A stretch of DNA of 64,000 nucleotides from Novosphingobium sp. ST904 (GCF_001298105.1 NZ_LGJH01000155.1:62001-126000), one strand, 5' to 3'. Numbered from the stretch's first letter, positions 20,216 through 29,793 are shown. A program made the numbers and translations. Notes: a model not told the origin generated them from the letters alone.

Positions 20216-21547
20216 TCAGAGCGCGTTGCGGCGGGCGATCGCGCCCAGCACGGCGGCACTGGGCTTGGCGGTGCGCTTGAACGTGGTGCGGTCCAGCGTG
20301 TGCAATCCGAACTGGGGCTTGTAGCCGAAGACCCACTCGAAATTGTCGACGAGCGACCAGTGCATATAGCCCAGAACGGGCACGCCGTCTTCCATCGCCC
20401 GCTTGAGTTCGGCCAGCGCCGCCGGGATCAGGCGGGCTCGCTTGGTGTCGTCCGCGGAGTTGATGCCGTGCTCGGTGACGACCACGGGAACCCCGCTCAC
20501 CGCATGGGCATAGCGTACCGCGCCGGCGAGCGAGGCAGGGTATACTTCCGATCCGGCATCGTTGGTTTCGGCGCCTTCCGGCGCGGAAAGCCTGCCCTTG
20601 TCGGTCCAGACGGTGCGCTCGTAATTCTGCACGCCGACGAAGTCGTTCCCCCGGGCGGCTTCCAGCCAGGGCCGGTAGAGCTTCGCGCGCATGGCGTCGC
20701 GAAGGCTGTTCCTGCCTGCTGCCTGATCGTCGATGACGGCGAGGCTGACGCCGACGGGCAGGTCGGGGCGCACCCCCTTGATCGCTTCTCGTCCGGCCTT
20801 GTGTCCGGCAATCAGGTTGGCCTGCACCACTTGCGGATCGGCGACGTAGAGAGGGTTTCCGGGCAGGAACCGGGCGACGGCATGTTCCCGTGCCGCGGCT
20901 TCCTGCATGGCCTTGTCCGCCCCCAGCAGGCGCGGGCCGATGTCTCCGGGCAGCACCACGTCGAGGAGGCCCGACAGGTTCGGTTCGTTGAGGGTCGTGG
21001 CATAGCCGATGATCGCGGCAAGATGGCGCGCGGCACGCTCGCAGTAGCGGGCAAACAGCGAGGGCGCTTCCGCGTTGGACCAACCGCCCTGCGCCGCGAA
21101 CCAGATGGGCGTGGTAAAGTGGTTGAAGGTGACCATGGGCGTGAGGCCGCGCGCATGACAGCCCTCGATCATGGCCTTGTAGTGATCGAGCATGGCGATG
21201 GAGAATTCGCCCTTCGCCGGTTCGATGCGGGCCCATTCAAGGCTGAAGCGGTAGGTATTGAGCCCCATGCCTTTCACAATATCGAGGTCCACCGGCCAGA
21301 GCGCGAAGCTGTTGGCCGCGTCTCCCGAAGGTTCGGCGTAGACCGTGGGACGGGCATGTTCCATCGCCCAGACGTCGCTGTTGAGGTTGTTTCCCTCCAC
21401 CTGATACGCCGCCGTGGCCGTGCCCCAGAGGAAGCCCTGCGGGAACTTCGGATCGACCGGTCGTGCCCCGCGTGAAAAGGCGGGTGCGGTGATACTGGCT
21501 GCGGTTGCCGCGGCGGCGGCGGCCAGCATGGTGCGGCGATCGATCAC
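20216..21547 (-). CDS. Exported GH1 family beta-glucosidase
   Basis: A 443-residue glycoside hydrolase family 1 enzyme. The N-terminus has a Tat-like signal: MIDRRTM followed by an alanine-rich core and APAFSRGA, so a periplasmic location is likely. FLWGTATAAYQVEGN marks the family start. The acid/base glutamate sits in TLNEPN and the nucleophile in VVTEHGIN (usual ITENG with a His variant). It is transcribed divergently from the transporter gene; a symmetric AT-rich site lies between them. Confidence 0.92.
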   Translation of the reverse strand: MIDRRTMLAAAAAATAASITAPAFSRGARPVDPKFPQGFLWGTATAAYQVEGNNLNSDVWAMEHARPTVYAEPSGDAANSFALWPVDLDIVKGMGLNTYRFSLEWARIEPAKGEFSIAMLDHYKAMIEGCHARGLTPMVTFNHFTTPIWFAAQGGWSNAEAPSLFARYCERAARHLAAIIGYATTLNEPNLSGLLDVVLPGDIGPRLLGADKAMQEAAAREHAVARFLPGNPLYVADPQVVQANLIAGHKAGREAIKGVRPDLPVGVSLAVIDDQAAGRNSLRDAMRAKLYRPWLEAARGNDFVGVQNYERTVWTDKGRLSAPEGAETNDAGSEVYPASLAGAVRYAHAVSGVPVVVTEHGINSADDTKRARLIPAALAELKRAMEDGVPVLGYMHWSLVDNFEWVFGYKPQFGLHTLDRTTFKRTAKPSAAVLGAIARRNAL

Positions 21548-21603
21548 GCGTTTTTCTCCCTCGTCGCGCCGATCTCGTTCGAATCGGCCTCGCGCTTCAT
21601 ATC

Positions 21604-21619
21604 TAGAATCATTATTCTA
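21604..21619. promoter_or_regulatory. Symmetric operator-like site between divergent genes
   Basis: TAGAAT-CATT-ATTCTA, a perfect 6-base inverted repeat in an AT-rich patch of otherwise GC-rich DNA. It lies 56 bases before the beta-glucosidase start and about 147 bases before the transporter start. Size and symmetry fit a dimeric repressor site; no regulator gene is adjacent. Confidence 0.4.
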
Positions 21620-21765
21620 AAATGAAAGCGCGAAGTCGGAACCTCCATGGCCGCAGCGCAGCGCGGCACCGGCGGGGGCAGGGAGGTTGACGGCATCGGC
21701 GATTTCGGGTTGGGCGCGAGGCTGGCGCATCGGGTCCGCCGAGCTTGCGAACTGAAGTTGCGGTA

Positions 21766-22713
21766 ATGGAAAAGATGGAAGCGAATTCGCGAAGGCCGGT
21801 CGACGGTGGCGCCGCATTGCTGATGGTCGGGCTCTGCGCGATCTGGGGAATGCAACAGACCGCGCTCAAGGCGGCCGCGCCGGACATGGCGCCGGTCCTC
21901 CAGATTTCGCTGCGTTCCGGGATCGCCGCGCTGTTCATCGCGGCGCTGGTCCGTCTGCGCGGCGACGGCCATGCTCTTCGCGGGGGCACCTGGAAGCCGG
22001 GGGTGGCGATCGGAGCGCTCTTCGCGCTGGAATACCTGTTCATGGGGGAGGGGCTGCGCTTCACCAATGCCTCGCACATGGGGATCTTCCTCTATACCGC
22101 GCCGATCTTCACGGCACTCGGCCTCCACTTCGGATTGCCGGAAGAGCGCCTGAGTCCTTTGCAATGGCTGGGCATCGTCACGGCCTTCGGCGGAGTGGCG
22201 GTGTCCTTCCTCGGCGGGGCAAGCGCGGGCTCGCAGCACGATTCGGCGTGGATCGGCGATCTCATGGGGATCGGCGCCGGTGCCGCCTGGGGCGCGACGA
22301 CGCTCACCTTGCGCTTTTCCCGCCTGTCGCAGGCGCCGAGCAGCGTCACGACGCTCTATCAGCTTCTCGGTGCATTCGTGCTGCTGGGGGCGCTGGCGCT
22401 CGGCTCGGGGCAGACATTGGTCAGGCCGACCCCGCTGCTGGCGATGAGCATGGCGTTCCAGATCGTCTTCGTTTCGCTGGTCAGCCTTCTGGTATGGTTC
22501 GGGATGCTGCGGGTCTATCTGGCTTCGCGGCTGGGCGTGCTTTCGTTCATGACTCCGTTGTTCGGCGTGGCCTTCGGCGTCGTTCTGCTCGGCGAGCGGC
22601 TGGAGCCGGCCTTCATCGCCGGCGCGCTGATGGTCATGGCGGGAATCCTGCTGGTCAGCGGGCACGAGATGTTCAAGGCCCGGCAGGCGCGCCGTCTGGC
22701 CGCCACGTCCTGA
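21766..22713 (+). CDS. EamA/DMT family permease
   Basis: Inner-membrane transporter of the drug/metabolite superfamily with ten hydrophobic helices in two EamA repeats (ALLMVGLCAIWGMQQTALKA begins the first; LMGIGAGAAWGATTLTL the second). About 315 residues from ATG at 21766; a TTG at 21745 is an alternative. Substrate cannot be inferred. It is divergent from the beta-glucosidase gene and followed after 85 bases by proB. Confidence 0.88.
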   Translation: MEKMEANSRRPVDGGAALLMVGLCAIWGMQQTALKAAAPDMAPVLQISLRSGIAALFIAALVRLRGDGHALRGGTWKPGVAIGALFALEYLFMGEGLRFTNASHMGIFLYTAPIFTALGLHFGLPEERLSPLQWLGIVTAFGGVAVSFLGGASAGSQHDSAWIGDLMGIGAGAAWGATTLTLRFSRLSQAPSSVTTLYQLLGAFVLLGALALGSGQTLVRPTPLLAMSMAFQIVFVSLVSLLVWFGMLRVYLASRLGVLSFMTPLFGVAFGVVLLGERLEPAFIAGALMVMAGILLVSGHEMFKARQARRLAATS

Positions 22714-22798
22714 CGTTCCCGCGACGGGACGGGGTGCGCGGTCCTTTGCAAGCGAGCGCTTTCCTCCGGGCGGCAAGTGTCCTAGAGGCTCGGCCTCC

Positions 22799-23929
22799 AT
22801 GCCTGTATCCCGCCTTTCCGATCTCTCCGACAAAGTCCTGAGCCCCCGCCTCGTCGTCAAGGTGGGGTCGGCGCTGCTTGTCGGTAAGGAAGGTGTGCGG
22901 CGCGAATGGTTGACCGCGCTGGTCGCCGAGATCGCCGAGGCGCGCGCACGCGGGCAGGACGTGATCGTCGTCTCTTCGGGCGCGATTGCGCTGGGCGCGG
23001 CGACTCTGGGGCTCGACAAGGGCGGACGCGGCTCGCTGGCGGACGCACAGGCCGCCGCGGCCGTGGGCCAGATCGCGCTTTCGGGGCTCTGGGCCGAACT
23101 GCTGGGCAGCCACGGCATCACCGCCGCGCAGATGCTGCTGACGCTGGAGGATCTCGAGGACCGGCGCCGTTATCTCAACGTCACCGCAACGCTCACGCGC
23201 CTGCTCGATGCGGGCGCGGTGCCGGTGATCAACGAGAACGATTCGGTCGCGACTCAGGAAATCCGCTTCGGTGACAATGACCGCCTGGCCGCCCGCGTCG
23301 CGCAGGCGGCGCAGGCCAGCGCGGTGTTGCTGCTCTCCGACATCGACGGCCTTTACGACCGCCACCCTCGGGAGCCCGGCGCGAAGATGATTCCGGTGGT
23401 CGAAGGCGTGACGCCCGAAGTCCACGCCATGGCGAGTGCGGAATCGAATTCGGGCATGGGGTCCGGCGGCATGGTTTCCAAGCTCCAGGCAGCCGAGATC
23501 GCCGAACTGGCGGGCATCTGCCTCGTCATCGGCAATGGCCAGCACGCCCGCCCGGTGGCGCGGATCATCGATCAGGGGATCGGCACGCTGTTCCTCCCCC
23601 GCCGCCGTGCGGGCGCTCGCAAGGCCTGGCTCGGCGGGCGGTTGCGGCTCAAGGGCAGCATTGTCGTCGATGCCGGCGCGGCCGCCGCATTGCTGCGCGG
23701 GTCGAGCCTCCTTGCCAAGGGCGTGACCGCCGTGGAGGGGCATTTCGAACGCGGGGATCCCGTGGCCATCGTCGATGCCGGCGGCCGCGTGGTCGCCCAT
23801 GGCCTTTCGGAGTACCATGCTGGCGAATGCGCCGCGATCAAGGGGCTCCATTCGAGCGAGCAGGCCGAAGTGCTGGGATATTCGCCGCGTTCCTCCGTGG
23901 TCCATCGTGACCAGCTCGTGCTGAAATGA
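22799..23929 (+). CDS. proB: Glutamate 5-kinase with PUA domain
   Basis: First enzyme of proline synthesis, phosphorylating glutamate. The amino-acid kinase domain covers about residues 18-270 (LVVKVGSALLVGKEG, VSSGAIALG, VINENDSVATQEIRFGDND, SDIDGLYD, GSGGMVSKLQAAEIA). A C-terminal PUA domain covers about 285-365. 376 residues is the usual length for the PUA-containing form. Its stop overlaps the next gene by four bases. Confidence 0.96.
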   Translation: MPVSRLSDLSDKVLSPRLVVKVGSALLVGKEGVRREWLTALVAEIAEARARGQDVIVVSSGAIALGAATLGLDKGGRGSLADAQAAAAVGQIALSGLWAELLGSHGITAAQMLLTLEDLEDRRRYLNVTATLTRLLDAGAVPVINENDSVATQEIRFGDNDRLAARVAQAAQASAVLLLSDIDGLYDRHPREPGAKMIPVVEGVTPEVHAMASAESNSGMGSGGMVSKLQAAEIAELAGICLVIGNGQHARPVARIIDQGIGTLFLPRRRAGARKAWLGGRLRLKGSIVVDAGAAAALLRGSSLLAKGVTAVEGHFERGDPVAIVDAGGRVVAHGLSEYHAGECAAIKGLHSSEQAEVLGYSPRSSVVHRDQLVLK

Positions 23930-24870
23930 CCGCTTTTCCCCAGATGAACGAGATAGACCGCCCCACCATCGCCCTGACCGGCGCAACCGGCTTCGTCGGC
24001 CAGTGCGTGCTGGAGGAAGCGGTGGCCGCAGGGTACGACGTGCGCGCGCTGACCCGCCGCGAACAGGAGCGGCGCGAGAACGTCACCTGGGTACGCGGCG
24101 AACTGCGCGATACCGCCTCGCTGTCCGAGCTGACGCGCGGTGCCGAGGCGATCGTCCACGTTGCGGGCGTGGTGAGCGCGCCCGATGCCGCCGGGTATGA
24201 GGCAGGCAATGTCGCGGGCACCCTGAACCTCATCGAGACCGGCGTGGCCAAGGGCATCCGGCGTTTCGTCTTCGTTTCCTCGCTTTCCGCGCGCGAGCCC
24301 GATCTTTCGGCTTACGGCGCCTCGAAGGCCAAGGCCGAGAAGCTGCTGCGCGCCAGTCCGCTGGACTGGACGATCGTGCGCCCGCCCGCGATCTACGGCC
24401 CGCGCGACAAGGAGATGTTCGAACTGTTCCGCGCTGCGCGCTGGGGGCTGGTTCCGGTGCCGAAGGACGGCCGCGCCTCGATGATCCATGTCGAGGATCT
24501 CGCCCGCCTGCTGGTGGCGCTGATACCGGGTGGTGAGGACGTGACAGGCAAGTTGTTCGAGCCTGACGACGGCAAGCCCGAAGGCTGGGACAATGCCGAA
24601 ATGGCCCGCGCCATCGGCGCTGCGGTTGGCCGCCGTGCCCGGGTGATCTCGCTTTCGTCCGGGGCGTTGCGGCTGGCGGCTCGGGCCGACCAGTTCCTGC
24701 GCGGCGACGGCGCGAAGATGACCGCCGATCGCGCCGCCTATTTCAGCCATCCCAACTGGGTGGTGGGAGCAGGCGCGGCCGTGCCGCCGACGATCTGGGA
24801 GCCCCGCATCGATACGCGGGACGGTCTGCGGGCCACGGCAGAGTGGTACCGCGCGAACGACTGGCTTTAG
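23926..24870 (+). CDS. NAD(P)-binding SDR-type epimerase/dehydratase (complex I NDUFA9-like)
   Basis: Atypical/extended SDR protein of 314 residues. The Rossmann motif is ALTGATGFVGQCVL at about residues 15-28. The active-site region reads VSSLSAREPDLSAYGASKAKAE with Ser and the YxxxK pair. The sequence resembles NAD-dependent epimerases and the complex I accessory subunit NDUFA9; the substrate is unknown. Start overlaps the proB stop (ATGA), so the two are co-translated. Confidence 0.85.
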   Translation: MTAFPQMNEIDRPTIALTGATGFVGQCVLEEAVAAGYDVRALTRREQERRENVTWVRGELRDTASLSELTRGAEAIVHVAGVVSAPDAAGYEAGNVAGTLNLIETGVAKGIRRFVFVSSLSAREPDLSAYGASKAKAEKLLRASPLDWTIVRPPAIYGPRDKEMFELFRAARWGLVPVPKDGRASMIHVEDLARLLVALIPGGEDVTGKLFEPDDGKPEGWDNAEMARAIGAAVGRRARVISLSSGALRLAARADQFLRGDGAKMTADRAAYFSHPNWVVGAGAAVPPTIWEPRIDTRDGLRATAEWYRANDWL

Positions 24871-24936
24871 GCCGCAGGTTCCAGGCCGACGGGGGGAAGC
24901 CTGAGGGACGATCCCCAGGCTCCCGTAAATTCCGTC

Positions 24937-26252
24937 CTAGTTCAGCGGTACCGCCGGCTGCACGATCCCGCTGCACGGACCGAACCCGATCGTTACCGCG
25001 CCATCTGCCACGAAGCGTCCGGAAAGCGCCAGTTCGTCTCCGTCCTCAAGGAACGTTCGCGTCTCGCCCGTGGCAAGCGTCACCTTCTCCCGGCCGGAGC
25101 GGGTGATTTCCATCAGGCTGCCCTGCGAACCGTCCTCGGGACCGGAAATGGTGCCGGTGCCGAGCAGGTCTCCCGGATTCATCTCGCAGCCGTTCGAGGC
25201 GTGGTGCGTGACCATCTGGGCGATGGTCCAGTACATGTTGCTGGCCGGCCCGCGGCTGAGGCGATGGGCCGAACGCCGTCCGCACGCATTGTCGCGGTGC
25301 TGAGGCTGACTTCGAGATCGAGGGACAGGGCGCCCTCGTCCTGGTCGTCCCGGTTCCAGAGATAGGGCAGGGGGCTGGGATCGCCCTCGGGCCGGGGCGG
25401 CTGGGCGATGCGGAACGGGGCCAGCGCCTCCATCGTGACGATCCACGGCGAGACGGTGGTGATGAAGTTCTTGGCGAGGAACGGCCCGAGCGGCTGGTAT
25501 TCCCAGGCCTGCACATCGCGGGCGGACCAGTCGTTGAGCAGGGTTACGCCGGCAACGTGATCGAGCGCCTCGCCGATAGGAATGGGCTGACCGAGTTCGT
25601 TGCCTTGCGCCATCCACACGCCCAGCTCCAGCTCGTAGTCGAGCCGGCCGATGGGGCCGAACGAAGGGCTTTCGGCATCGGGCGCCTTGGTCTGGCCGTT
25701 GGGGCGGATCACCGGCGCACCGCTCGGCCTCACGGTCGAGGCGCGGCCGTGGTAGCCGATGGGGACGTGCTTGTAGTTGGGCAGCAGCGGATTGTCCGGG
25801 CGGAACAGCTTGCCGATGTTGGTGGCGTGATGGATGCCCACATAGAAATCGGTGTAGTCCGCGATCTTCGCAGGCAGATGCAGCGTGGCCTGTGCCATCG
25901 GAACCAGTAGCGGTTCGACTTGCGCACGCTCTGCGGCGCCTTCTGCCAGCAGGGCGGAGATGCGCCGGCGCAGCGCCCGGCGCGGACCGGCGCCAAGGGC
26001 GAGCAACGGGTTGAGGCTTTCGCCCGAGGCGGCCCGCGCGGCTTCCAGCGCCTGGCCTTCGAGCAGTCCCGACCCGGCCAGTGCGGCAAGATCGAGGATC
26101 AGGTCACCGATCGCCACGCCCCCGCGTGCGGAATTCCCGCCGTTGGAGAACACGCCCAGCGGCAGGTTCTGGATCGGGAAGTCGCCATGGCCGTTCGCAC
26201 TTTCCACCCAGGAGCGCAGCGCGCTGTCGTGGGTTTCGTCGATCGTCGCCAT
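24937..26252 (-). CDS. fahA: Fumarylacetoacetase, frameshifted
   Basis: Last enzyme of tyrosine catabolism, cleaving fumarylacetoacetate to fumarate and acetoacetate. The N-terminal SH3-like domain is followed by the hydrolase core: DFYVGIHHATNIG with the catalytic histidine, ELELGVWMA and NDWSARDVQAWEYQPLG with metal-binding acids. A single base is missing in the run at 25266-25268. The C-terminal part (SNMYWTIAQMVTHHASNG, GTGTISGPEDGSQG) is in the shifted frame to 24937. Repaired length is about 438 residues. It lies 21 kb from phhA/hppD/maiA, so the pathway is split. Confidence 0.93.
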
Positions 26253-26312
26253 GGGAATCTCCTCTTCCGTCTGATGTTTGGAGCGCTTCCCTAGCCGCTC
26301 GGCCGCGTCAGG

Positions 26313-27062
26313 TCACGGGCCCTCTTTGCCATCGTCCCAACCATGCGTCTCGGTCATCACGAAAGGCACCGGCTGCCCCTGTGCATCGCGTGCCGGGCGG
26401 AAGCGGAAGCGTTCGGTGATGCGCTGGCACGTTCCCGCATCCAGGTCGGGTCGGCCGCTGGAGGAAATCACGGTGCATCCGCTTACTCGCCCGTCAATGC
26501 CGATGCGGTAGCGCAGGGTCAGGTCGGCGCCGCTGCGCGCCTTGCGCAAGTCCGCAGGCAGATCGCCATAGTGGAGGCGGCCGGCGATCTGCCGGGGCAG
26601 GGTGGCGACCCCTTCGTTGACTCCGGCTCCCTCTCCGCCGCCTCCTCCGCCGTTTCCCCTGCCGCCCGATCCACTGCCGGAGCCGGAGGTTCCGGAGCCT
26701 TGTGCCGGCCTGTCGCCATCTCCCGGATGCCGGGCCGCCACGATCGTTACGGGGGATGGCAGAACGATGCGGGGAGCAGGCAGGACCACCGGTGCAGCCC
26801 GCGTTTTGCGACCCTCCGGTGCGGGCGCGCCCCGATGGGCGGATGACGTTGTTTCCTGCGGGCGCTTTTCGGGAGTTTTGCGGGCCTCGGGCAGCAACAC
26901 CGTCGCGGTAAGGGTGGAGCGCTCGGGAAACGCCGGCAGGTTCACGCCCAGCCCCCATGCAAGCGCGGCAAGCCCGCCGATCACGATTGCGGCCGATGCC
27001 GTCGCGGAAATCGCGCGCTCACGTCGGAGGGCGTGGTGAGGGGCGCGTGGAAGGGAATGCAC
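26313..27062 (-). CDS. TonB-family energy transducer
   Basis: A 249-residue protein: short basic cytoplasmic segment, one membrane helix at about residues 18-40 (ATASAAIVIGGLAALAWGLG), a Pro-rich then Gly/Ser-rich periplasmic linker to about 155, and a C-terminal TonB domain (LRYRIGIDGRVSGCTVISSSG, RFRFRPARDAQGQPV). It would couple the proton motive force to outer-membrane receptors; no exbBD or receptor is next to it. Convergent with nothing and divergent from glsB-like gene. Confidence 0.85.
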   Translation of the reverse strand: MHSLPRAPHHALRRERAISATASAAIVIGGLAALAWGLGVNLPAFPERSTLTATVLLPEARKTPEKRPQETTSSAHRGAPAPEGRKTRAAPVVLPAPRIVLPSPVTIVAARHPGDGDRPAQGSGTSGSGSGSGGRGNGGGGGGEGAGVNEGVATLPRQIAGRLHYGDLPADLRKARSGADLTLRYRIGIDGRVSGCTVISSSGRPDLDAGTCQRITERFRFRPARDAQGQPVPFVMTETHGWDDGKEGP

Positions 27063-27190
27063 CGGGTGCTCCTTTCATGGACGGCCTTCGCTGCCGACAT
27101 TGCCGGAACAAGTTGCCGCATCGAAAGCTCCCGCGCTTTTCTCATTGCGGGACAATCGACCTCCCTGCGGCGAACGGTTGGCCGCGCTCC

Positions 27191-27215
27191 GGAACCTTGT
27201 GCGAACAGCGCAGTT
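27191..27215 (+). promoter_or_regulatory. EcfG-type promoter upstream of the GlsB-like gene
   Basis: GGAAC at 27191-27195, 17-base spacer, GTT at 27213-27215, 35 bases before the start codon. This matches the general-stress sigma pattern GGAAC-N16/17-(C)GTT. The first base of the -10 tetramer is A instead of C. Confidence 0.65.
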
Positions 27216-27250
27216 AATCCCGCAACGACACAAATTTTTGGAGAAGCACA

Positions 27251-27520
27251 ATGACTCTACTTCTTATTCTCCTGGTCGGCGGCGTTATCGGCTGGCTCGC
27301 TTCCATCCTCATGCGCACCGATGCGCAGCAGGGTGTATTCCTGAACGTGGTCGTCGGTGTCGTCGGTGCCCTGATCGCGGGTCTCATCATCACGCCGCTC
27401 ATCGGCGGCGCGCCCATCACCAGCGGTGCGTTCGACATCATGTCGCTCTTCGCTTCGTTCCTCGGCGCGGTCGTTCTGCTGGCGATCGTCAACCTCTTCC
27501 GTCGCGGTTCCATCCGCTAA
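27251..27520 (+). CDS. GlsB/YeaQ/YmgE family stress membrane protein
   Basis: Small (89 residues) inner-membrane protein with three hydrophobic segments (LLLILLVGGVIGWLASIL, NVVVGVVGALIAGLII, ASFLGAVVLLAIVNLF) and conserved glycines, of the transglycosylase-associated/GlsB family often induced under stress. GGAG seven bases upstream supports ATG at 27251. The EcfG-type promoter just upstream makes it a likely GSR member. The molecular role is not known. Confidence 0.88.
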   Translation: MTLLLILLVGGVIGWLASILMRTDAQQGVFLNVVVGVVGALIAGLIITPLIGGAPITSGAFDIMSLFASFLGAVVLLAIVNLFRRGSIR

Positions 27521-27547
27521 GGATCCCGTTGGGGTCTGAACGAGGCC

Positions 27548-27580
27548 GGCGCGTCCTCCGATGGAAAACGCGCCCTTTTT
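27548..27580 (+). terminator. Terminator after the GlsB-like gene
   Basis: Arms GGCGCGT (27548-27554) and ACGCGCC (27568-27574), followed by CTTTTT. It lies before the next start, so it may attenuate rather than fully separate the two small genes. Confidence 0.65.
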
Positions 27581-27605
27581 CAATAACAGGGAAAGGATGC
27601 CTGCC

Positions 27606-27893
27606 ATGAAAGCCATGACCACTTCGCGCCTCGCCATGATCGCGATCGTTTCCGCCGGTTCGCTCGGCCTCGCCGCCTGCAACAACAAGGCGGACGATGC
27701 GACGGAGCAGCAGGCGGATGCCGTTGAACAGTCGTCCGATGCAACGGCCGACGCCATGCGCGACCAGGCCGACCAGATGACCGGCGCCGCGTCCGAGGCT
27801 GTCGACAAGAAGGCCGATGCGGTCGAGGCGGCGGGCGAGGCAAAGTCCGACGCGCTGGAAAACAAGGCGGACGAGATCAGGAAGCAGAACTGA
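27606..27893 (+). CDS. Small alanine/lysine-rich lipoprotein
   Basis: About 95 residues. The signal peptide has the lipobox LAAC (cysteine near residue 24). The mature part is a charged amphipathic helix with repeated Asp/Glu-Ala-Lys patterns (QADAVEQSSDATADAMRDQ, DKKADAVEAAGEAK). It resembles small stress-induced envelope lipoproteins; no defined function. Start ATG 27606 is nine bases behind GAAAGG; ATG at 27597 is in frame too. Confidence 0.75.
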   Translation: MKAMTTSRLAMIAIVSAGSLGLAACNNKADDATEQQADAVEQSSDATADAMRDQADQMTGAASEAVDKKADAVEAAGEAKSDALENKADEIRKQN

Positions 27894-27934
27894 TCCGACA
27901 GCGATCCGGCTTCTCGTCAGGAACGAGAGCAGAA

Positions 27935-27960
27935 GGATGGCGGGGCAACCCGCCGTCCTT
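27935..27960 (+). terminator. Terminator after the small lipoprotein gene
   Basis: GGATGGCGGG (27935-27944) pairs with CCCGCCGTCC (27949-27958) through a GCAA loop, followed by TTCTT. It is the main structure in the 308-base gap before sodB. Confidence 0.7.
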
Positions 27961-28063
27961 CTTGCATATGGCGTTCTTGCATCCGAAGTGCCCGCGCGGA
28001 TAATCGGATTCGCCGCCAAGCCTTGCTATCAGGCGGTGCAATGAAAATGCCGCCAATAGATGC

Positions 28064-28092
28064 TTGAATTGTCGGGCAAGAGGGCAGACATA
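28064..28092 (+). promoter_or_regulatory. Possible housekeeping promoter for sodB
   Basis: TTGAAT at 28064-28069, 17-base spacer, GACATA at 28087-28092. Weak sigma-70-like match in the gap before sodB; no EcfG-type pattern is present there. Confidence 0.25.
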
Positions 28093-28201
28093 GCCCCCCG
28101 AAAGTCCGAGTGCCAGTTCACGCGCCGTCCGGTGTTTGCGCCCGGTCCTTGCGGATGCGTGCATGTCCAAACCTTTGATAACCTGAAACAGGAAGATAGC
28201 C

Positions 28202-28804
28202 ATGACCATTTCCCTGATCCCGCTGCCCTATGCGCAGGACGCGCTGGAACCGCACATCTCGGCCAAGACCCTGGAAATCCACCACGGTGCTCACCACAAG
28301 ACTTACGTCGACAAGCTGAACGCCGCCATCGAGGGCACCGAGAATGCCGACAAGTCGGTTGAGGAAATCACCAAGTCGGCGTCGGGCCCGCTGTTCAACA
28401 ACGCCGCGCAGACCTGGAACCACGGCTTCTACTGGCACTCGCTGAGCCCGGAAAAGACCGCGCCGAGCGAGAGCCTGCTCGCCGCGATCAACGCCGATTT
28501 CGGTTCGCTCGACGCGCTGCTCGAAGCGCTTTCGAACGAAGCCGTCAATCACTTCGCTTCGGGCTGGGCATGGCTCGTCGTCGAAGCTGGCAAGCTCAAG
28601 GTCATCTCGACCCATGACGCCGGCACCCCGATCACCACCGACGTGAACCCGCTCATCACGATCGACGTATGGGAGCACGCCTACTACATCGACCAGATGA
28701 ACAAGCGCCCGGTCTATGTGAAGACGGTTCTCGAGAACCTCATCAACTGGAAGTTCGCCTCGGACAACTTCGACCGCGGCACGGCCTGGGTCTACCCGGC
28801 CTGA
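28202..28804 (+). CDS. sodB: Iron superoxide dismutase
   Basis: Cytoplasmic dismutase of 200 residues. All four metal ligands are visible: His in EIHHGAHHKTYV, His in WNHGFYW, Asp and His in DVWEHAYYIDQ. The FNNAAQTWNHGFYW context and the short form fit the Fe type of alphaproteobacteria, though Fe/Mn choice cannot be proven from sequence. It sits inside the stress-gene region. Confidence 0.95.
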   Translation: MTISLIPLPYAQDALEPHISAKTLEIHHGAHHKTYVDKLNAAIEGTENADKSVEEITKSASGPLFNNAAQTWNHGFYWHSLSPEKTAPSESLLAAINADFGSLDALLEALSNEAVNHFASGWAWLVVEAGKLKVISTHDAGTPITTDVNPLITIDVWEHAYYIDQMNKRPVYVKTVLENLINWKFASDNFDRGTAWVYPA

Positions 28805-28926
28805 GCCCGGCAGCCCGGCCGGCGCCGGGCACCATGACACGCTGAACCGGCCGGGTCGCCGCTACACAGCGCGATCCGCCCGAAGCATTTTACCGCCTCT
28901 TTTTTTCGGTTTTCAGGATTATCACA

Positions 28927-29793
28927 ATGGACATCGGCTTCATCGGTCTCGGTGCGATGGGCACCGCCATGGCACGCAATCTCGCGGCGGCAGGGCACAG
29001 GGTGCGGGCATGGAATCGCTCCGGGGGCTCGGTGGAAGGCGTGGAGATGGTCACCTCCCCGGCAGAAGCCTTCGTGGGCGACGCCGTGCTGACCATGCTT
29101 TCCGAAGACGCCGCCATTCGCGAGGTCCTGCTTGACAGCGGCGTGCTGGACGGGGCGCCGGCGGGCGTGGTCCATCTCGTTTGTTCGACCATTTCGGTGG
29201 CCTTCGCGCGCGAACTGGTGGAGCGCCATGACGCTGCCGGCGTGGGCTATCTTTCGGCGCCGGTGCTTGGCCGTCCCGATGTGGCGGCGGCGGGCCAGCT
29301 CAACGTGATCCTCGGCGGCCCGGCCGGACATGCCGCAAGGCTGGAGCCGGTCTTCGAGGCGATTGCCGGTAAGGTCTGGGACATGGGCGAGGACGCCACC
29401 GTTGCCAATGCCGCCAAGATCGCCTGCAACATGATGATCACCATGGCCATCGAAGGCATGGCCGAGGCCGTCGTGCTGACCGAGGGCAAGGGGCTCCCGC
29501 GGGAGAAGTTCTTCGAACTGATGCTCGGCACCCTGTTCGGCAGCCGGGTCTACCAGAACTATTCGGGCATCATCGCCGAGCGCAAGTACGAGCCGGGCTT
29601 CAAGGCGGTTCTTGGCCTGAAGGACCTGCGCCTCGCCCGCGAGTTGGCTGCCGAAACCGCGATCGGCACGCAGGGGAGCCTGCCCATGCTTGATGCGGTG
29701 CACGCCCGGATGGGAGCGGCGATAGAAGCGGGCCATGCCGATCGGGACTGGGGTATCATGGCGGAATATACCATCGGCACCGCTAAAGGCTGA
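28927..29793 (+). CDS. NAD(P)-dependent beta-hydroxyacid dehydrogenase family oxidoreductase
   Basis: A 288-residue protein of the 3-hydroxyisobutyrate dehydrogenase / glyoxylate-succinic semialdehyde reductase family. Rossmann start is GFIGLGAMGTAMARNL; a substrate-binding stretch SAPVLGRPDVAAAGQLNVI and the catalytic lysine region NAAKIACNMM follow. Glycine-rich RPDVAAAG is typical. The substrate cannot be set from sequence. It stands alone between sodB and ecfG. Confidence 0.85.
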   Translation: MDIGFIGLGAMGTAMARNLAAAGHRVRAWNRSGGSVEGVEMVTSPAEAFVGDAVLTMLSEDAAIREVLLDSGVLDGAPAGVVHLVCSTISVAFARELVERHDAAGVGYLSAPVLGRPDVAAAGQLNVILGGPAGHAARLEPVFEAIAGKVWDMGEDATVANAAKIACNMMITMAIEGMAEAVVLTEGKGLPREKFFELMLGTLFGSRVYQNYSGIIAERKYEPGFKAVLGLKDLRLARELAAETAIGTQGSLPMLDAVHARMGAAIEAGHADRDWGIMAEYTIGTAKG

